Assembly (NCBI GenBank): GCA_015061465.1 | Contig: SUWN01000023.1 | Coordinates: 1 to 38,787 of the forward strand | Origin: Treponema bryantii | GTDB taxonomy: Bacteria > Spirochaetota > Spirochaetia > Treponematales > Treponemataceae | Length of the DNA: 38,787 bases | Reading direction: 5' to 3' | Shown here: in pieces, positions 15,801 to 22,705 of the stretch | How positions within the stretch are numbered: the stretch's first letter is position 1 | Layout: each line of letters begins with the position of its first letter | The notes under the pieces: model-generated | Database searches by the model: none | Told to the model about the DNA's origin: nothing | The model's input: only the letters and a program-made list of their open reading frames with translations | Made by a program: the position numbers and the translations under genes

Positions 15801-16287
15801 CTTTTGATTGTTCGCCAAATCCTTCAGAACCGTCAAATCCTTCACCTGCAAGAAGCGCATCCAAATCCATATCTGCAATGGAAATTTCTTCTGGTTCAGA
15901 TTCAACTTCTGGTTGTGGAGTTTCTTCTTCCATAAATGCAGACAAATCTGGCATTCCAAATTCTGAATCTTCAGAAAAATCTTGAATTGGATTTAACAAC
16001 GAAGACATATCTGGCGCTTCAAAAGAAACGGTTGGTGCTTCATCATTTTTAGATTCGGGTACAATTCCTGTAATATCAGAAAAATCCTCGTCCAAAACTT
16101 CAACTTCTACAACGGCAGGTTTTTCTGGCATTCCGAGCACAAAATCTTCGGAATCGTTTTTATCTTCTACATCTTTGGGAATAGGAAATTTTATTGGTTG
16201 TTCACCGCGGGCACTTCTAAGAGTAATTTCATCACCAAGAGAAAGGATATCTTTATTAAATTTTTTTAGCTGACTTAAGCCCGGCAT
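12805..16287 (-). CDS. Large acidic TPR membrane protein with 21-residue tandem repeats (FlcA-like architecture)
   Basis: A 1160-residue protein in three parts. Residues 1-510 are very acidic and low in complexity, with seven 21-residue repeats (consensus ELDDFDLPNIDESVEVATET) at about residues 238-385. About residues 530-600 form a small folded block (LSDEQYKQFLKNFSTYPLN...). One membrane helix follows (IPGTLIFMLMILIGWGLFNF, near 610). The rest is periplasmic or cytoplasmic TPR-type repeats: FFKYARAYREKKQYQRSAQMY, ATYNLAKYFVL, YRLLGEFYVKSQDYLKAQEQ, IRYRIGYIQYQQKNYLEALG. This order of a long N-terminal region, one helix and C-terminal TPRs resembles the spirochaetal flagellar collar protein FlcA (BB0236), but identity is inference. 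The start MPGLSQLKKFN is set by TTGTAA-18-TAGAAT ending 9 nt before the ATG, with no ribosome site. Confidence 0.7.
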   Translation of the reverse strand: MPGLSQLKKFNKDILSLGDEITLRSARGEQPIKFPIPKDVEDKNDSEDFVLGMPEKPAVVEVEVLDEDFSDITGIVPESKNDEAPTVSFEAPDMSSLLNPIQDFSEDSEFGMPDLSAFMEEETPQPEVESEPEEISIADMDLDALLAGEGFDGSEGFGEQSKETVEEENYFDEEPESVEIPEVIEEEPELLSEEAILEEIPSSEDDDFASPSIEDLFNPSDIDEIPEETIEESSESFELDDFDLPNIDESVEIAEESTELDDFDLPNIDESVEVATESTELDDFDLPNIDESVEVAEESTELDDFDLPNIDESIEVATETSELDDFDLPNIDESVEVATETSELDDFDLPNIYESVEVATESTELDDFDLPNIDESVEVATETSELDDFSSPVVEDLFNPSDIDDYNDIEVEQPSENQEVETFDISDIENLDFDIPETDAQLGANSDNFETGNEDDFSFENQEFEIPGFSDVETSSDIVAPQPKPNANIDEVDFSGGLEGDKLPPNTLSDEQYKQFLKNFSTYPLNVRLAFENFIVQDEFTDDAEFEVIEKILNKAPARQVAALLEKMLDTSIPVPRDYEQRSAEEYEAYKKSVQYQLRNKIIPGTLIFMLMILIGWGLFNFTKHCIYIPAKANSLYKQGYALIEQNEFPQSKVKFDSAVRYRLSKNWFFKYARAYREKKQYQRSAQMYTNILRCFNNDKTAGLEYAQMELDDLANYERAEEILRREVLDYHVNDPDGILMLGDVFLEWGTEKDSSKFDLAQEQYSSLLQLYKPNDLYHSRMMRYYIRTDNLAYVLAYKNLFEPKEKSLAPEDWTELSGYLLEKMYEPLTPSEEPLRYKIEGLRGLLQRAVTTDSENPVATYNLAKYFVLTSENLYIESALRDAIEKFDNAKTLKRRDIYKYIDSYRLLGEFYVKSQDYLKAQEQFTQGISLYTVERDNAGFKGNAEIGNMYADLADINFEHSGDYIQAKENYKNAINLGYDNSSIRYRIGYIQYQQKNYLEALGSFMKAGEGNLKERNLLLAMANTLYLRGDDYAAEGYYAQLIDSLDKEIADQGIVFPQASEADYDIVNTYLCAANNYGVTLARLAKRTGDSSKNAHAIVQFQQSVRAWDALTRNQQTLVRLDGSNLALENIKYVSRPISTFEPSIYVEIPKTLKDKE
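15130..15576 (-). repeat. 63-bp in-frame tandem repeats in the TPR protein gene
   Basis: Eight GAGCTC (SacI) sites occur at 15130, 15193, 15256, 15319, 15382, 15445, 15508 and 15571, spaced exactly 63 bp, marking seven full 21-codon units plus flanking partial ones. The units differ in a few positions (ATE/AEE, T/S, DES/YES). Confidence 0.95.
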
Positions 16288-16296
16288 ATTAGTTTA

Positions 16297-16326
16297 ATTC
16301 TACTCCACTTCAAGTATAAATTACAA
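16297..16326 (-). promoter_or_regulatory. Promoter of the TPR protein operon, predicted leaderless
   Basis: Minus strand: TTGTAA (16321-16326), 18 bp, TAGAAT (16297-16302), then 9 nt to the ATG at 16287. No ribosome site lies between. The leader would be only 2-3 nt. Confidence 0.6.
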
Positions 16327-16398
16327 GTTAAAGTTTGTATTATAACTTTACTCTTCTTATATGAACGGAAAAAAAACAAATTGACTTGAGAAAAAACA

Positions 16399-17193
16399 TC
16401 ACACATTCTGCAAAATATCAACTGTGTGAGAAGTTGCGCCCATCAATTCTGGACGTTCACAAGTTGCAAGATGATATTGTACAAAAAGTTCAAAAGTTTC
16501 TTCATCCATAGCATTTAATTCACGACGCATATAATCAGAAGGTCCATCTGCCGCAATGATTTTTACACGTTTATTTTGCGCAAGTTCATTCAATCGGTTT
16601 ATATCTTCTAGCCGAACGTAATTGTAAAGTTCATTTTCATCAGAAATTGTGTGAAAATCTTGCGTAATTGTACCTTTTTGCAAACATTCTTTTATTTTAT
16701 TTTCTTTAAAACAATACGAAATTACACTGTATTCGTTCATTACGTATGCAACAAAAATAAAACCGCCTTTTTTTGTAACACGTTTAGCTTCGGCAAATGC
16801 TTTCAATTTGGATTCTTCATCATTTATGTGATACATTGGCCCCAACATCAACGTAATGTCAAAAGTTTCATCTGGTAAAAAATGAAGATTTGTTGCGTTT
16901 CCTTGCCAAGTTTTTACAGGCGTATGTTTGGCGCGCAAAGTTTCTATATTTCGTTTTACAAGTTCCACCGCAGTAACATCATAACCTTCGCTTACAAGGC
17001 TAACAGAATATCTTCCAGTTCCCGCCCCAATATCCAAAATTTTTATCTGGGAAGAATCTTTGTCTTTTGGCAAAAAATCGTGAATATATTTTAGAGTTGT
17101 TGTAAATTCCACAATTCCATGACGAGTTGTAAGCCGATGTTCTTCGTTGAATTTATTGTAATATTTTTCTAATAAAGCAGTTCGTTTTTCCAT
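16399..17193 (-). CDS. SAM-dependent class I methyltransferase
   Basis: A 264-residue cytoplasmic methyltransferase. Class I motifs: motif I KILDIGAGTGRYSVSL (near residue 50), acidic end of strand 2 in VTAVELVKRN, motif II-III WQGNATNLHFLPDETFDITLMLGPMYHI, and a later KKGGFIFVAYV strand. The substrate is unknown; the fold with LGPMYHI resembles small-molecule or ubiquinone-type methyltransferases. The ATG at 17193 is preferred over the adjacent GTG at 17196, since TAAAAT (17200-17205) leaves 6 nt before it and no ribosome site is present. It is monocistronic: the TPR operon begins 112 bp downstream in the same direction, and repeat element B lies just upstream. Confidence 0.85.
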   Translation of the reverse strand: MEKRTALLEKYYNKFNEEHRLTTRHGIVEFTTTLKYIHDFLPKDKDSSQIKILDIGAGTGRYSVSLVSEGYDVTAVELVKRNIETLRAKHTPVKTWQGNATNLHFLPDETFDITLMLGPMYHINDEESKLKAFAEAKRVTKKGGFIFVAYVMNEYSVISYCFKENKIKECLQKGTITQDFHTISDENELYNYVRLEDINRLNELAQNKRVKIIAADGPSDYMRRELNAMDEETFELFVQYHLATCERPELMGATSHTVDILQNV

Positions 17194-17226
17194 CACTATA
17201 TTTTACACAGAAAATCAAAAAAATTA

Positions 17227-17731
17227 TAGGATTAAATTAAACATATAATAAATAAACATCGAGCGAAAAAGGCTCCCGTGAATAACCGTACTTATGCTCC
17301 GCCGAGAGCCCTCGCGCTTCGCTTGAGTGAATATATCGAACAGTTTTATCGGGCTCAACGCTGCGCAAAGCACGAACATTCACTCCGCCTTTTTCAGACA
17401 ATTTTTTTTATATGTTTACTTTATCGAATTTGCCCGAAATTTTAAAATAAACTTTACATATACAAACGTTCGTCTTTTAGATATTTCAGCCTGTTTAGAT
17501 AAATTAAACTTAAAAAAATAATGTTAAAAAAAATAGATTTTGCGCGAGCGAACGGAGGTTGGGGCGAAAACACTCTGCTTGTGGCAGCCACACTAGTGGC
17601 TGGTTCTATAGTTTCTATACCACAAGCAGCGTGTAGCGAGTTATCGAGCGGTTTTGAACCAGCCTACGTAAGCGGGAGCAATATTAAATTGTTTTTTTTA
17701 CTCTTAGATTTTATTGTTTAATTTATTCGTA
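17227..17731. repeat. Repeat element B: second copy of the modular inverted-repeat element, 505 bp
   Basis: Bounded by TAGGATTAAATTAAACA (17227-17243) and its imperfect complement TGTTTAATTTATTCGTA (17715-17731). The outer blocks match element A closely, including a block of nearly 60 bp around CATCGAG...GGCTCCCGTGAATAACC and almost the whole right half (17521-17690). The central part differs: instead of three hairpins it has one GAGCCC/GGGCTC arm pair enclosing about 40 nt, ending in a GCTGCGC string shared with A. No transposase or conserved gene is inside. The right end lies 8 bp before the -35 box of the M16 gene, so it may affect that promoter. Confidence 0.85.
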
Positions 17732-17739
17732 CTTTTTTG

Positions 17740-17769
17740 TTGACGAAAAATAAAACTTTGTCATATACT
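17740..17769 (+). promoter_or_regulatory. Promoter of the M16 pair, predicted leaderless
   Basis: TTGACG (17740-17745), 18 bp, TATACT (17764-17769), then 6 nt (TTCTTT) to the ATG at 17776. It is the best sigma70-type match in the window, and the expected start of transcription falls on the start codon. Confidence 0.75.
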
Positions 17770-17775
17770 TTCTTT

Positions 17776-19224
17776 ATGAAAAAAAGATTTTATTTACAAC
17801 TCATTTTATTTTTTACACTTGTTTCGTCACTTTTTTGTGAAGAAACTTCTATTCAAAACCTTCATAAATTCAAACTAAAAAATGGTTTGACTCTTTTTGT
17901 TGCAGAAAATCATGCAGTTCCTTTAGTTTACACAGAAATTGCTTTTAGAACTGGCGGACTTCATCAAACAAAAGAAACAGCGGGTCTTTTTCACCTTCTT
18001 GAACACATGTTATTCAACGGAAACGATTTATATCCAGATTCCGCAGCGGTGAGTGATGCTTTGCAAAACTTTGGTCTTACAAGCTACAATGGAACAACTT
18101 CCTCAAACCGAGTTAATTTCTTTTTTGAGATTCCATCCAAAGACTTGGAAAATGGATTAAAATTTTGGAATGCAGCAATTACATCAAGTAAATTTGATAA
18201 AAACACTTTGGAAAATGAAAAAAAAGTTGTAATTTCAGAAATATCTAGATACAACGTTCAACTAAATGACATGGTTTATTTGGCAGTTTCAAAACTCTTG
18301 TATCCAGAATCTACTTGGAAAGATGATAATGCAGGTCCTATAAAAAACATTCAAAATGCAACTGTAGAACAACTTTTAGAAATTAAAGAAAACTTTTTTA
18401 TTCCAAATAACGCAGCGCTCTTTATTGGTGGCGACGTAGAACCTAAAAAAGCTTATGATTTAGTGAATGAAATTTTTGGTTCTTGGAGCAACAACGGAAA
18501 AAACGCTCCTGCCTTAGAAAAAGCGCCAAAAGTAGCAGAATATGACAAGCCTCAATTTTTTGTGTTCCCAACTACAGGAATTGCAAAAGATTATATGCAA
18601 ACAGCTGTCGTTTACGCAGGACCAGGATATGACTACGACAAAGAAGGATGTCTAGCAATTCACCAATTAGAGAATAAATTTAATTCCTATGGTTATTATC
18701 AGTTATGGAAAGAAAAAGATTTACAAATCCCTAATCTAACTTTTATTAACTCCAATTCAGAAACCAAAAGAACAAATAGTAGATTCCAAATCACAACAAT
18801 AACTGTAAATCCTTTGGAAAATCCTGCACAACGAACAAAAAAAATCCAAGAATGTGTACAAGAAGGAATTGCACAATCTATTACAAATCAAAATCTATAT
18901 AACAAAAATTATTATGATTATTTAAAAAGATATTATGAAGATGATTATCTTATTCGGGCAGAAGTTGCTTCTAATTTATGTTCAAATTTAAGTAATTGGT
19001 GGGCAGGAAGTACCCCAGATTTATTTTTTACTTATCCAGAAGAAATGTGTAATCTTCCGTTTGAAGAAATTACTGAATTAAATGAAAAATATTTTTCAAA
19101 AAAACCAATCGTAATTTCTTTAGTACATTCAGAAGTTTATGAACAAAAAAAAGATGAATTTGAAAAAGAAGGATTTAAAGTAATCACAATGGAAAACGCT
19201 CCTTGGTGGAGTGAAATTGAATAA
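17776..19224 (+). CDS. Secreted M16-family zinc metallopeptidase (catalytic member)
   Basis: A 482-residue exported peptidase of the pitrilysin/insulinase family. Residues 1-20 are a signal peptide; a Cys at 21 (SSLFC) might be lipidated, but Phe before it is unfavourable. The zinc site is intact: HLLEH at residues 73-77 and the distal glutamate in LENEKKVVISEI (about 147-155), with the family strand RTGGLHQTKETAGLFH before it. The C-terminal half is the usual second M16 domain (NNAALFIGGDVEPKKAYDLV), which is the substrate-cradling side. The first in-frame ATG, at 17737, is ignored because it lies upstream of the promoter core. The next gene starts 19 bp after this stop and codes for a non-catalytic M16 partner, so the pair likely forms a two-subunit protease in the periplasm. 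Confidence 0.88.
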   Translation: MKKRFYLQLILFFTLVSSLFCEETSIQNLHKFKLKNGLTLFVAENHAVPLVYTEIAFRTGGLHQTKETAGLFHLLEHMLFNGNDLYPDSAAVSDALQNFGLTSYNGTTSSNRVNFFFEIPSKDLENGLKFWNAAITSSKFDKNTLENEKKVVISEISRYNVQLNDMVYLAVSKLLYPESTWKDDNAGPIKNIQNATVEQLLEIKENFFIPNNAALFIGGDVEPKKAYDLVNEIFGSWSNNGKNAPALEKAPKVAEYDKPQFFVFPTTGIAKDYMQTAVVYAGPGYDYDKEGCLAIHQLENKFNSYGYYQLWKEKDLQIPNLTFINSNSETKRTNSRFQITTITVNPLENPAQRTKKIQECVQEGIAQSITNQNLYNKNYYDYLKRYYEDDYLIRAEVASNLCSNLSNWWAGSTPDLFFTYPEEMCNLPFEEITELNEKYFSKKPIVISLVHSEVYEQKKDEFEKEGFKVITMENAPWWSEIE

Positions 19225-19243
19225 TTTATTTATGGAAAAGAAT

Positions 19244-20665
19244 ATGAAAAAAATTTATAAAATCATTCTATTAATACTGTCTCTTGTTATGTTAGTTTCT
19301 TGTGCTTCTACTCCAAAAAAGAAAAAAATAAAACCTTTGGAAATAATCAAAACTGATTTTGGCACAATAGAAAAATATGAATTAAAAAATGGAATTCCTG
19401 TTTTTTACAAAAAAAACACAGCAAACCGCGTAAATAATGTAACAATTTGTATGAATGGTGGACTTAGACATTTAACAAAAGAAACAAGTGGTCTTGAATA
19501 CGCAGTTGTAGATTGTATGGCAAAATCTTCACATTTATATGATGCAGATACAAGACAAGAATATTTTAACCAAACAAATGCAACAATAAATACATTATCA
19601 ACAGCATCTGCATCTTTTATTTCGCTCAACGTTTTGGATAAATATTTTAGCACAATGTTTCCAATTTTTATGGACGGTTTTTTGCACCCAAATTTTGCAA
19701 CACTCTTTTTAAACACTCAAATGGAAAAAATGCAAATAGAAATCGCTGAAAGAGAACTCAATCCAGAATCACTTCTTTTTGATATAGCAACCCAAGTTTT
19801 GTACAAAGATCATATTTTTGAAATTACAACTTATCCAACAAGAACTAGCATACAAAATTTAACTTACGAAAATATGATGGCTCACGTTCCTCTTTTACAC
19901 AAAGCACAAGATTTGAGCATTTTTATTGTTGGAAACATCGACATCGATTACTTTTTAAATATTTTAAATTTAGAAATTAATCTTGGTGGACTAACAGCCG
20001 ACGGAGAACCATTAGGTCCTTTGGAAGTTCCGTTTGTACCTCTTGATAAACTGAATGTGTTTATGAAGAACACTCGCATGCCTGGAACGGCTGTTATCGC
20101 AAGAGCATTCTATGTTCCAAATGTGCAGGATTATTCAGAACAATTAAAAGCAAATTTGACATCGTCTATTTTTTCTAAAATTTTATACAATGTTGTAAGA
20201 GAAAAATATGGCGCATGTTATACACCTATGTCTTACATTTTAGGTGGATATTCGAACGTTGGTTTGGAGGTTCTATTTTCAGTTTCTGATTTTGAAAATT
20301 TTGCAGACTATATGGAAGAAGCTCGCCAAATTATGCAAAAAGGACTTTATATTCAATCTATTAATCCAGACGGTAGTTTTGAGCTTGTTCCTCTCCAAAA
20401 TAAATTACAAGGATTTAAAAATTCGTATATAAATTCATCTTTTATAGACCAAAAAACAACACAAGGAATTGCGCTAAACATTGCAAATAACTACTTATTG
20501 TCAAATGATTTTTCAAATTCACATTTAATAGAAACTTTAAAAAAAATCACTGTAGAAGATATTATAACTACATTTGAAAAATATTGGTTACAAGAAGAAG
20601 ATATGTGGGTTTCGATGGGTGGCGACAAAGAAATTGAGATTATACAATCAGTTTTGCAACAATAA
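19244..20665 (+). CDS. M16-family lipoprotein without the zinc motif (partner subunit)
   Basis: A 473-residue predicted lipoprotein: the signal MKKIYKIILLILSLVMLVS ends in a good lipobox (LVSC, Cys20). The mature part has the M16 fold (KYELKNGIPVFYKKNTANRV, then NVTICMNGGLRHLTKETSG). At the place of HxxEH it reads GLEYAVVDCM, so the zinc ligands are gone. The second half keeps EKYGACYTPMSYILGG, which matches the substrate-binding Arg/Tyr region of non-catalytic M16B subunits. Together with the catalytic gene 19 bp upstream, this resembles the heterodimeric M16 peptidases in which one subunit cuts and the other holds substrate, here perhaps anchoring the complex to a membrane. The start is among three ATGs (19211, 19232, 19244); 19244 is chosen for the signal peptide, with weak GGAAA before it. 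Confidence 0.85.
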   Translation: MKKIYKIILLILSLVMLVSCASTPKKKKIKPLEIIKTDFGTIEKYELKNGIPVFYKKNTANRVNNVTICMNGGLRHLTKETSGLEYAVVDCMAKSSHLYDADTRQEYFNQTNATINTLSTASASFISLNVLDKYFSTMFPIFMDGFLHPNFATLFLNTQMEKMQIEIAERELNPESLLFDIATQVLYKDHIFEITTYPTRTSIQNLTYENMMAHVPLLHKAQDLSIFIVGNIDIDYFLNILNLEINLGGLTADGEPLGPLEVPFVPLDKLNVFMKNTRMPGTAVIARAFYVPNVQDYSEQLKANLTSSIFSKILYNVVREKYGACYTPMSYILGGYSNVGLEVLFSVSDFENFADYMEEARQIMQKGLYIQSINPDGSFELVPLQNKLQGFKNSYINSSFIDQKTTQGIALNIANNYLLSNDFSNSHLIETLKKITVEDIITTFEKYWLQEEDMWVSMGGDKEIEIIQSVLQQ

Positions 20666-20679
20666 TCTCCCGTGCGCAC

Positions 20680-20722
20680 AAAAAAAAATGAGGAACATCG
20701 CGGATTAAGAGATGTTCCTCAA
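20680..20722 (-). terminator. Rho-independent terminator of the pyrophosphatase-OMP operon
   Basis: Minus strand: GAGGAACATC (20720-20711), 11-nt loop, GATGTTCCTC (20699-20690), then nine T (complement of A 20680-20688). It lies 95 bp after the outer-membrane protein stop. Confidence 0.88.
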
Positions 20723-20727
20723 AAAAG

Positions 20728-20747
20728 AGAAAGGAGGTATGAATTCA
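20728..20747 (-). promoter_or_regulatory. Anti-Shine-Dalgarno module before a terminator (copy 2)
   Basis: The minus strand reads TGAATTCATACCTCCTTTCT, ending 5 nt before the terminator stem. ACCTCCTTTCT equals the 16S rRNA 3' end of many bacteria. Copy 1 at 10405-10418 has the same TGAATT plus ACCTCCTT order. Confidence 0.4.
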
Positions 20748-20814
20748 AGTAAAATAAGAATGGCAGTCTAATAAAATAACATTCTTATAAGAAATTAGTT
20801 ACAAACAAAATTAT

Positions 20815-22689
20815 TTATTTTTTATATTTGTAACGTTTTCCATCGTTGTAATAAACTTTTGCGTCAATACCTTTTAATCCCTCTAGTTTTTTATATTCTG
20901 TACTTGGCCAATCTAAAATAATTTTTTGATTACTTGCCCAACCTTCAAACGCATCTTTTCCAATAAAATAAACAGAAGAAGGAATTACAAGTTCTTTTAT
21001 TTTTGTTGTATAAGAGAACGCATTCGAACCTATAATACGTAGTTTATCATTCAAAATAACGGTTGAAAGATTCTTACAATCAGCAAAACAGTTTGGATTA
21101 ATCTCTGAAACATCTGGGCCTAGTTCAACTTTTCTTATATTTTTATTTTTTGTAAAACTTTGTACTGCAGTTGCTCTTTCTGCAATTTTAATTTCAACAA
21201 CATTAGGTGTATTTTTATATGAACTACCATCTACCAAACCATTTACGTAGATTTCAGCACATCGTTTAGATTTTTGCACGATTTTACTACTTCTCTGACT
21301 CAAAGGAATTTTAAATCCTACAGACAATGATGAAGCTGAATAATTTTGAATGTCAGCAAAATTTGGTGGGAAGTCATAAACAAAATTCCATCTAAAATCA
21401 ATGTGAGAAACTAACAAAAGCCCCGCAAATGCTTCTACCCTAAATTTTGCCATTGGATTTTTAGAAATATTTGTCAAATCAAAAACATTGTACATTGCGC
21501 CAACCCCGATGTATGGTTCAAAATACGCACTTGGAATTGCAAACCTTACAGCAGCATCTACAAAAAATCCATTTTGTTCATATTCCCTGTAAAAATATTT
21601 CACGCCGCCTTCCAAAACAATCCATTGTAAATCTAAAATATCAAAATCAATACCTGCATCCATTCTTAAAACATTTTCAAAAGTGAACATTGTAGAATCA
21701 ATATTAAGTTTTATATTCAAGAATGGGAACAAAGCTTTTGTTCTTTGTTTTTTAGGTTCTTCTATGTCTTTATATTCTACTCTTTCTTTAAAATCATCTT
21801 TTGGTTCTTCTTCAATATTTTCTACAACAATCAGATTTTCTTCAATAATTAAGTCTTCTTCATCTGAAGTTTCTTCTACAACAAGCACTTCATCTTGAAC
21901 TTCTTCGTTTTCTTCAACTTGTTCTACTTCGGCAATTTCTTCAAACAACGCTTCTTCTGGCAAAATTTGTTCAACTTCTTCAATTATTTCTACAGTTTCA
22001 TCTTCCAAAACAATAATTTCTGTTGCAACAAAATAATCATTTGGATTTACAACAACGATATTGTAATAACCTTCGCACAAAAGTTCGTAATCATATTCAA
22101 CCTGAATAAATTTCTTTTGTGTGTCACGATAAATAATTTCAAGCGGAACAATTGCGCGTCTTGTAGGTTGAATCTGAATTGCATTTTCAAAATCACTCAA
22201 ATCTTTTGGTTCTAAATAAACTCGTGTATCTTCAAAAAAGATATTTTCACCTTTAATAAAAAAAGTGTTTGTTTCATTTTCAGCGGCTTTATTCAAAAAT
22301 ATCGTTTGACTGTCATTCCAAACATCCAAACTGTCCATATCATCATAAATATAAGGAATTAATTTGTTTTTATTTTGAATTTTAAATGTTTCTATTGTTG
22401 AAGTTGAAACTTTTACGCCATAAATATTAAAAACGCTCAACGAAGTTCGATATTCACCTTGTGGCAAAAGCGCTTCTAAATATGTTTCTTGAGTTTCTTC
22501 AACAAGAAAACTTTTCCATTCACCAGAAGGTTGTTTTTGAATTATTTCAACCTGATATTTTCTTGCCTTTGGATTTACACGCCAAGAAAACGTTTTATAT
22601 TGTTTTATTCCATTGACAGAATCTGCAAACAAAAATCCAGAAATCAAAAATTGCAATAAAAAAATAGAATACAAAAGTTTTCTTTTCAT
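20815..22689 (-). CDS. Outer-membrane-like protein with acidic linker, beta-barrel domain and BspA-type leucine-rich repeats
   Basis: A 624-residue exported protein. Residues 1-22 are a signal peptide (MKRKLLYSIFLLQFLISGFLFA). Then follow a fibronectin-like domain (YKTFSWRVNPKARKYQVEII ... LLPQGEYRTSLSVFNIYG), a second beta domain, and an acidic Glu/Val linker of about 70 residues. A barrel-like stretch comes next (LFPFLNIKLNIDSTMF ... YFEPYIGVGAMYNVF ... SLSVGFKIPLS). The end has BspA-like leucine-rich repeats (IRKVELGPDVSEINPNCFAD, STVILNDKLRIIGSNAFSY, ELVIPSSVYFIGKDAFEGW). The domain order suggests a barrel anchored in the outer membrane with a displayed adhesion or binding region, which is inference. 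The start at 22689 is set by AAAGGAT 6 nt before the ATG. It follows the pyrophosphatase gene by 16 bp in one operon. Confidence 0.75.
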   Translation of the reverse strand: MKRKLLYSIFLLQFLISGFLFADSVNGIKQYKTFSWRVNPKARKYQVEIIQKQPSGEWKSFLVEETQETYLEALLPQGEYRTSLSVFNIYGVKVSTSTIETFKIQNKNKLIPYIYDDMDSLDVWNDSQTIFLNKAAENETNTFFIKGENIFFEDTRVYLEPKDLSDFENAIQIQPTRRAIVPLEIIYRDTQKKFIQVEYDYELLCEGYYNIVVVNPNDYFVATEIIVLEDETVEIIEEVEQILPEEALFEEIAEVEQVEENEEVQDEVLVVEETSDEEDLIIEENLIVVENIEEEPKDDFKERVEYKDIEEPKKQRTKALFPFLNIKLNIDSTMFTFENVLRMDAGIDFDILDLQWIVLEGGVKYFYREYEQNGFFVDAAVRFAIPSAYFEPYIGVGAMYNVFDLTNISKNPMAKFRVEAFAGLLLVSHIDFRWNFVYDFPPNFADIQNYSASSLSVGFKIPLSQRSSKIVQKSKRCAEIYVNGLVDGSSYKNTPNVVEIKIAERATAVQSFTKNKNIRKVELGPDVSEINPNCFADCKNLSTVILNDKLRIIGSNAFSYTTKIKELVIPSSVYFIGKDAFEGWASNQKIILDWPSTEYKKLEGLKGIDAKVYYNDGKRYKYKK

Positions 22690-22705
22690 AGCGTTATCCT
22701 TTTTC

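Noticed and set aside
17521..17721. 66-residue ORF in repeat element B
   Set aside because: Same reasoning as for copy A; the similarity is at DNA level.
20737..20769. Plus-strand short ORF after AAGGAGG
   Set aside because: The ATG is only 1 nt after the Shine-Dalgarno-like string and the frame ends after 10 codons; the string fits better as an anti-SD on the other strand.
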